A stretch of DNA of 7,579 nucleotides, taken from Actinomycetota bacterium (GTDB taxonomy: Bacteria > Actinomycetota > Acidimicrobiia > Acidimicrobiales > Ilumatobacteraceae). This document shows positions 6,179 through 7,579 of the stretch, piece by piece (position 1 is the first letter of the stretch; every line of letters starts with the position of its first letter). Below the pieces are notes generated by a model. The model worked only from the letters and a program-made list of their open reading frames with translations. It was not told the origin of the DNA and searched no databases. The stretch is from positions 1-7,579 of the forward strand of contig WLTJ01000071.1 in NCBI GenBank assembly GCA_009705435.1, read 5' to 3'. The position numbers and the translations under genes were made by a program.

Positions 6179-6269
6179 TCTCCCCGTCGTTTTTACGCGT
6201 AATGCTCGTATCATTTAGCAGTCCCTGCAGGCTAAGTAGCGTCAGGCACCTTTTCTGAAAGAAGTATCT
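6179..6269 (+). promoter_or_regulatory. truA-rplM intergenic region with possible rplM promoter and small inverted repeat
   Basis: This 91-nt gap is the longest after truA and suggests separate expression of rplM-rpsI. TATCAT (6209-6214) is a good -10-like hexamer. The best-spaced -35 (17 nt) is only GTCGTT (6186-6191), a weak match, so the promoter is tentative. A transcript would begin near 6220 with a leader of about 50 nt. TTAGC (6215-6219) and GCTAA (6231-6235) form a small inverted repeat around CCTGCAGG (6224-6231). I do not recognise a known L13 leader motif. No terminator with a T-run is evident. Confidence 0.3.
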
Positions 6270-6716
6270 ATGAGCACTTATTCGCCAAAAGCCAGCGAGA
6301 TCTCTCGTGAGTGGCACGTTGTTGATGCTGAGGGCATGATCCTCGGTCGTCTATGCACCGAAGTCGCACGTTTGTTGCGCGGTAAGCACAAGCCGACTTT
6401 TGCTCCGCACATGGACTCAGGTGATCATGTAGTGATCATCAACGCCGACAAGATTGTCTTGACATCGGGTAAGGCTGAGAGTCGCATGGTGCATAACTAC
6501 TCTGGTTACCCCGGTGGTTTGAAGAGTGAAGCATTCGGCAAATTATTAGCTCGCCGTCCCGACGAAGCAATTCGCGGATCAGTGCGTGGCATGTTACCTA
6601 AAGGTCCGCTTGGTCGTCAGATGATCAAGAAGCTCAAGGTTTATTCCGGCGCACAACATCCTCATGGCGCACAGAATCCAAAAACAACTACATTCGCACA
6701 CGCTAAAGCTCGCTGA
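6270..6716 (+). CDS. rplM: 50S ribosomal protein L13
   Basis: L13 binds 23S rRNA early in 50S assembly; in E. coli it also represses its own rplM-rpsI operon. The 148-residue product shows the actinobacterial pattern MSTYSPKASEISREWHVVDA (1-20), then EGMILGRLCTEVARLLRGKH, FAPHMDSGDHVVIINADK, SGYPGGLKSEAFGKLLARRP, and the signature RGMLPKGPLGRQMIKKLKVY followed by HPHGAQNPK. The length is normal. The ribosome binding site is weak (AAAGAAG at 6258-6264, five nt from the ATG). It is followed by rpsI after 23 nt, the nearly universal pairing of these two genes. Confidence 0.98.
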   Translation: MSTYSPKASEISREWHVVDAEGMILGRLCTEVARLLRGKHKPTFAPHMDSGDHVVIINADKIVLTSGKAESRMVHNYSGYPGGLKSEAFGKLLARRPDEAIRGSVRGMLPKGPLGRQMIKKLKVYSGAQHPHGAQNPKTTTFAHAKAR

Positions 6717-6739
6717 GCAGACGATCCAAGGACAACACA

Positions 6740-7132
6740 ATGACGAAGCCTCTTACTCAGACAACTGGTCGCCGCAAGGAAGCCGTAGCCCGCGTGCGCG
6801 TGCGCCCAGGCACTGGCACTCATACTGTGAACGGCAAGCCGCTCAACGTGTACTTCTGCACCGCCACTCAGCAGAACGCTGCTGTTGAAGCCTTGCGTGT
6901 CACGAACACGACAGAACAATATGACGTCGACGCAACCATTCATGGTGGTGGCGTTACTGGTCAGTCAGGTGCAATGCGCATGGGTCTGGCTCGTTCGCTC
7001 GTTGAACTTGATCCCGATGCTCGTGGTGCTCTTAAAAAGGCCGGCTTACTGACCCGCGATTCACGTCGTAAGGAAAGCAAGAAGTACGGTCTGCGCAAGG
7101 CCCGTAAAGCCGGTCAGTACACGAAGCGCTGA
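6740..7132 (+). CDS. rpsI: 30S ribosomal protein S9
   Basis: S9 lies in the head of the 30S subunit, and its C-terminal tail reaches the anticodon stem of P-site tRNA. The 130-residue product carries TTGRRKEAVARVRVRPGTG (8-26), INGxPL-like VNGKPLNVYF, then IHGGGVTGQSGAMRMGLARS, LVELDPDARGALKKAGLLTRD, and the C-terminal KKYGLRKARKAGQYTKR. The final arginine, which touches tRNA, is present. Before it the common PQYSKR or PQFSKR reads GQYTKR, a proline-to-glycine change. AAGGA (6728-6732) is a good Shine-Dalgarno seven nt before the ATG. The gene shares an operon with rplM and is followed after 12 nt by glmM. Confidence 0.98.
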   Translation: MTKPLTQTTGRRKEAVARVRVRPGTGTHTVNGKPLNVYFCTATQQNAAVEALRVTNTTEQYDVDATIHGGGVTGQSGAMRMGLARSLVELDPDARGALKKAGLLTRDSRRKESKKYGLRKARKAGQYTKR

Positions 7133-7144
7133 TCGCAGCTATTC

Positions 7145-7579
7145 ATGTCGGGCGCCAACAATTCGCCCTTTGTTTATCCCACTTTTGGCACTGACGGTGT
7201 TCGTGGTGTGGCGATATCTGAAATTACTCCCGAATATGTGCTGGCCCTTGGTCGTGCCGTCGCTCGTGTGCTGGGCTCTTCGCGTCTAGTCATTGCCCGT
7301 GATCCGCGAGTTTCAGGTCCGGTTTTGGAATCTGCTTTTTCTGCTGGGGCTGCTGCACAGGGTGTCCGCGTTGAACAACTTGGAGTTTTACCGACTCCAG
7401 CAGTAGCGATGATTTCGGCGCATGAAAATGTTCCAGGTGTGGTGGTCACTGCCTCACATAACAAGTTTTCTGATAACGGTATTAAAGTTTTTGCCGCCGG
7501 TGGGCGCAAGCTCACTGATGCCGATGAGAAGCGCATTGAAGCTGAGTTGCATTTTCTTCTCAGTCAAGAATCTGATGCG
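7145..7579 (+). CDS. glmM: Phosphoglucosamine mutase GlmM, 3'-truncated by window edge
   Basis: GlmM converts glucosamine-6-phosphate to glucosamine-1-phosphate in the path to UDP-GlcNAc and peptidoglycan. The first 145 codons are visible of an expected 440-460. FGTDGVRGVA (14-23) is the GlmM signature. LTPEYVLALGRA-like ITPEYVLALGRA, ARDPRVSGPVLESAF (51-65) and LGVLPTPAVAM (79-89) follow. The active-site phosphoserine loop is VVVTASHNKFSDNGIKVF (99-116), with S104 the likely phosphorylated residue. Lysine 107 stands where the superfamily usually has proline (ASHNP). ATG 7145 is the only start codon upstream of the conserved region and adds a 13-residue lead before FGTDG. No Shine-Dalgarno sequence is visible; coupling to rpsI, 12 nt upstream, is likely. 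rpsI-glmM adjacency is typical of actinobacteria. Confidence 0.95.
   Translation, partial: MSGANNSPFVYPTFGTDGVRGVAISEITPEYVLALGRAVARVLGSSRLVIARDPRVSGPVLESAFSAGAAAQGVRVEQLGVLPTPAVAMISAHENVPGVVVTASHNKFSDNGIKVFAAGGRKLTDADEKRIEAELHFLLSQESDA

Noticed and set aside
1..7579. Search for CRISPR arrays, tRNA or rRNA genes, insertion sequences and phage or defence genes.
   Set aside because: No regularly spaced repeats, tRNA-like cloverleafs, transposase motifs or terminal repeats were seen. Nearly all DNA is taken up by conserved housekeeping genes.

Overview
This window is a run of core housekeeping genes, all on the + strand, in the order secY(partial)-adk-infA-rpmJ-rpsM-rpsK-rpsD-rpoA-rplQ-truA-rplM-rpsI-glmM(partial). 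This is the end of the spc operon, the alpha operon and the L13/S9 unit, joined in the order known from Actinobacteria. IF1, the TruA N-terminus, the RNA polymerase alpha C-terminal domain and the four-cysteine adenylate kinase fit an actinobacterium. The class Acidimicrobiia and a moderate-GC aquatic lineage are plausible. That placement rests on remembered family patterns, not on a search.

Layout. Positions 2-1935 hold the protein translocation channel subunit SecY (5' end cut by the window edge) and adenylate kinase, with an 11-codon mini-ORF and a small hairpin between them. Positions 1936-2176 have no recognisable gene. Methionine aminopeptidase (map), which usually lies between adk and infA in actinobacteria, is absent here. 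Positions 2177-5346 are a tight block of infA, rpmJ, rpsM, rpsK, rpsD, rpoA and rplQ, with gaps of 2-36 nt and mostly good Shine-Dalgarno sequences. Positions 5375-6178 are truA, whose first codons contain a perfect 10-bp GC-rich hairpin followed by a short T-rich run. This looks like a terminator or attenuator for the ribosomal operon. Positions 6270-7132 are rplM and rpsI, preceded by a 91-nt gap with a possible promoter. From 7145 the start of glmM runs off the end of the window.

The genes work together in making the gene-expression machinery: membrane protein insertion (SecY), nucleotide balance (Adk), translation initiation (IF1), 30S and 50S proteins (S13, S11, S4, S9; L36, L17, L13), RNA polymerase assembly (alpha) and tRNA pseudouridylation (TruA). 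GlmM opens the link to peptidoglycan precursor synthesis.

I found no new multi-gene system. The observations most worth a second look are regulatory. infA appears to start at a CTG codon behind a perfect AGGAG. A terminator-like hairpin lies inside the start of truA. A mini-ORF may couple secY to adk. The non-ribosomal genes adk, truA and glmM lack Shine-Dalgarno sequences, while most of their ribosomal neighbours have them.
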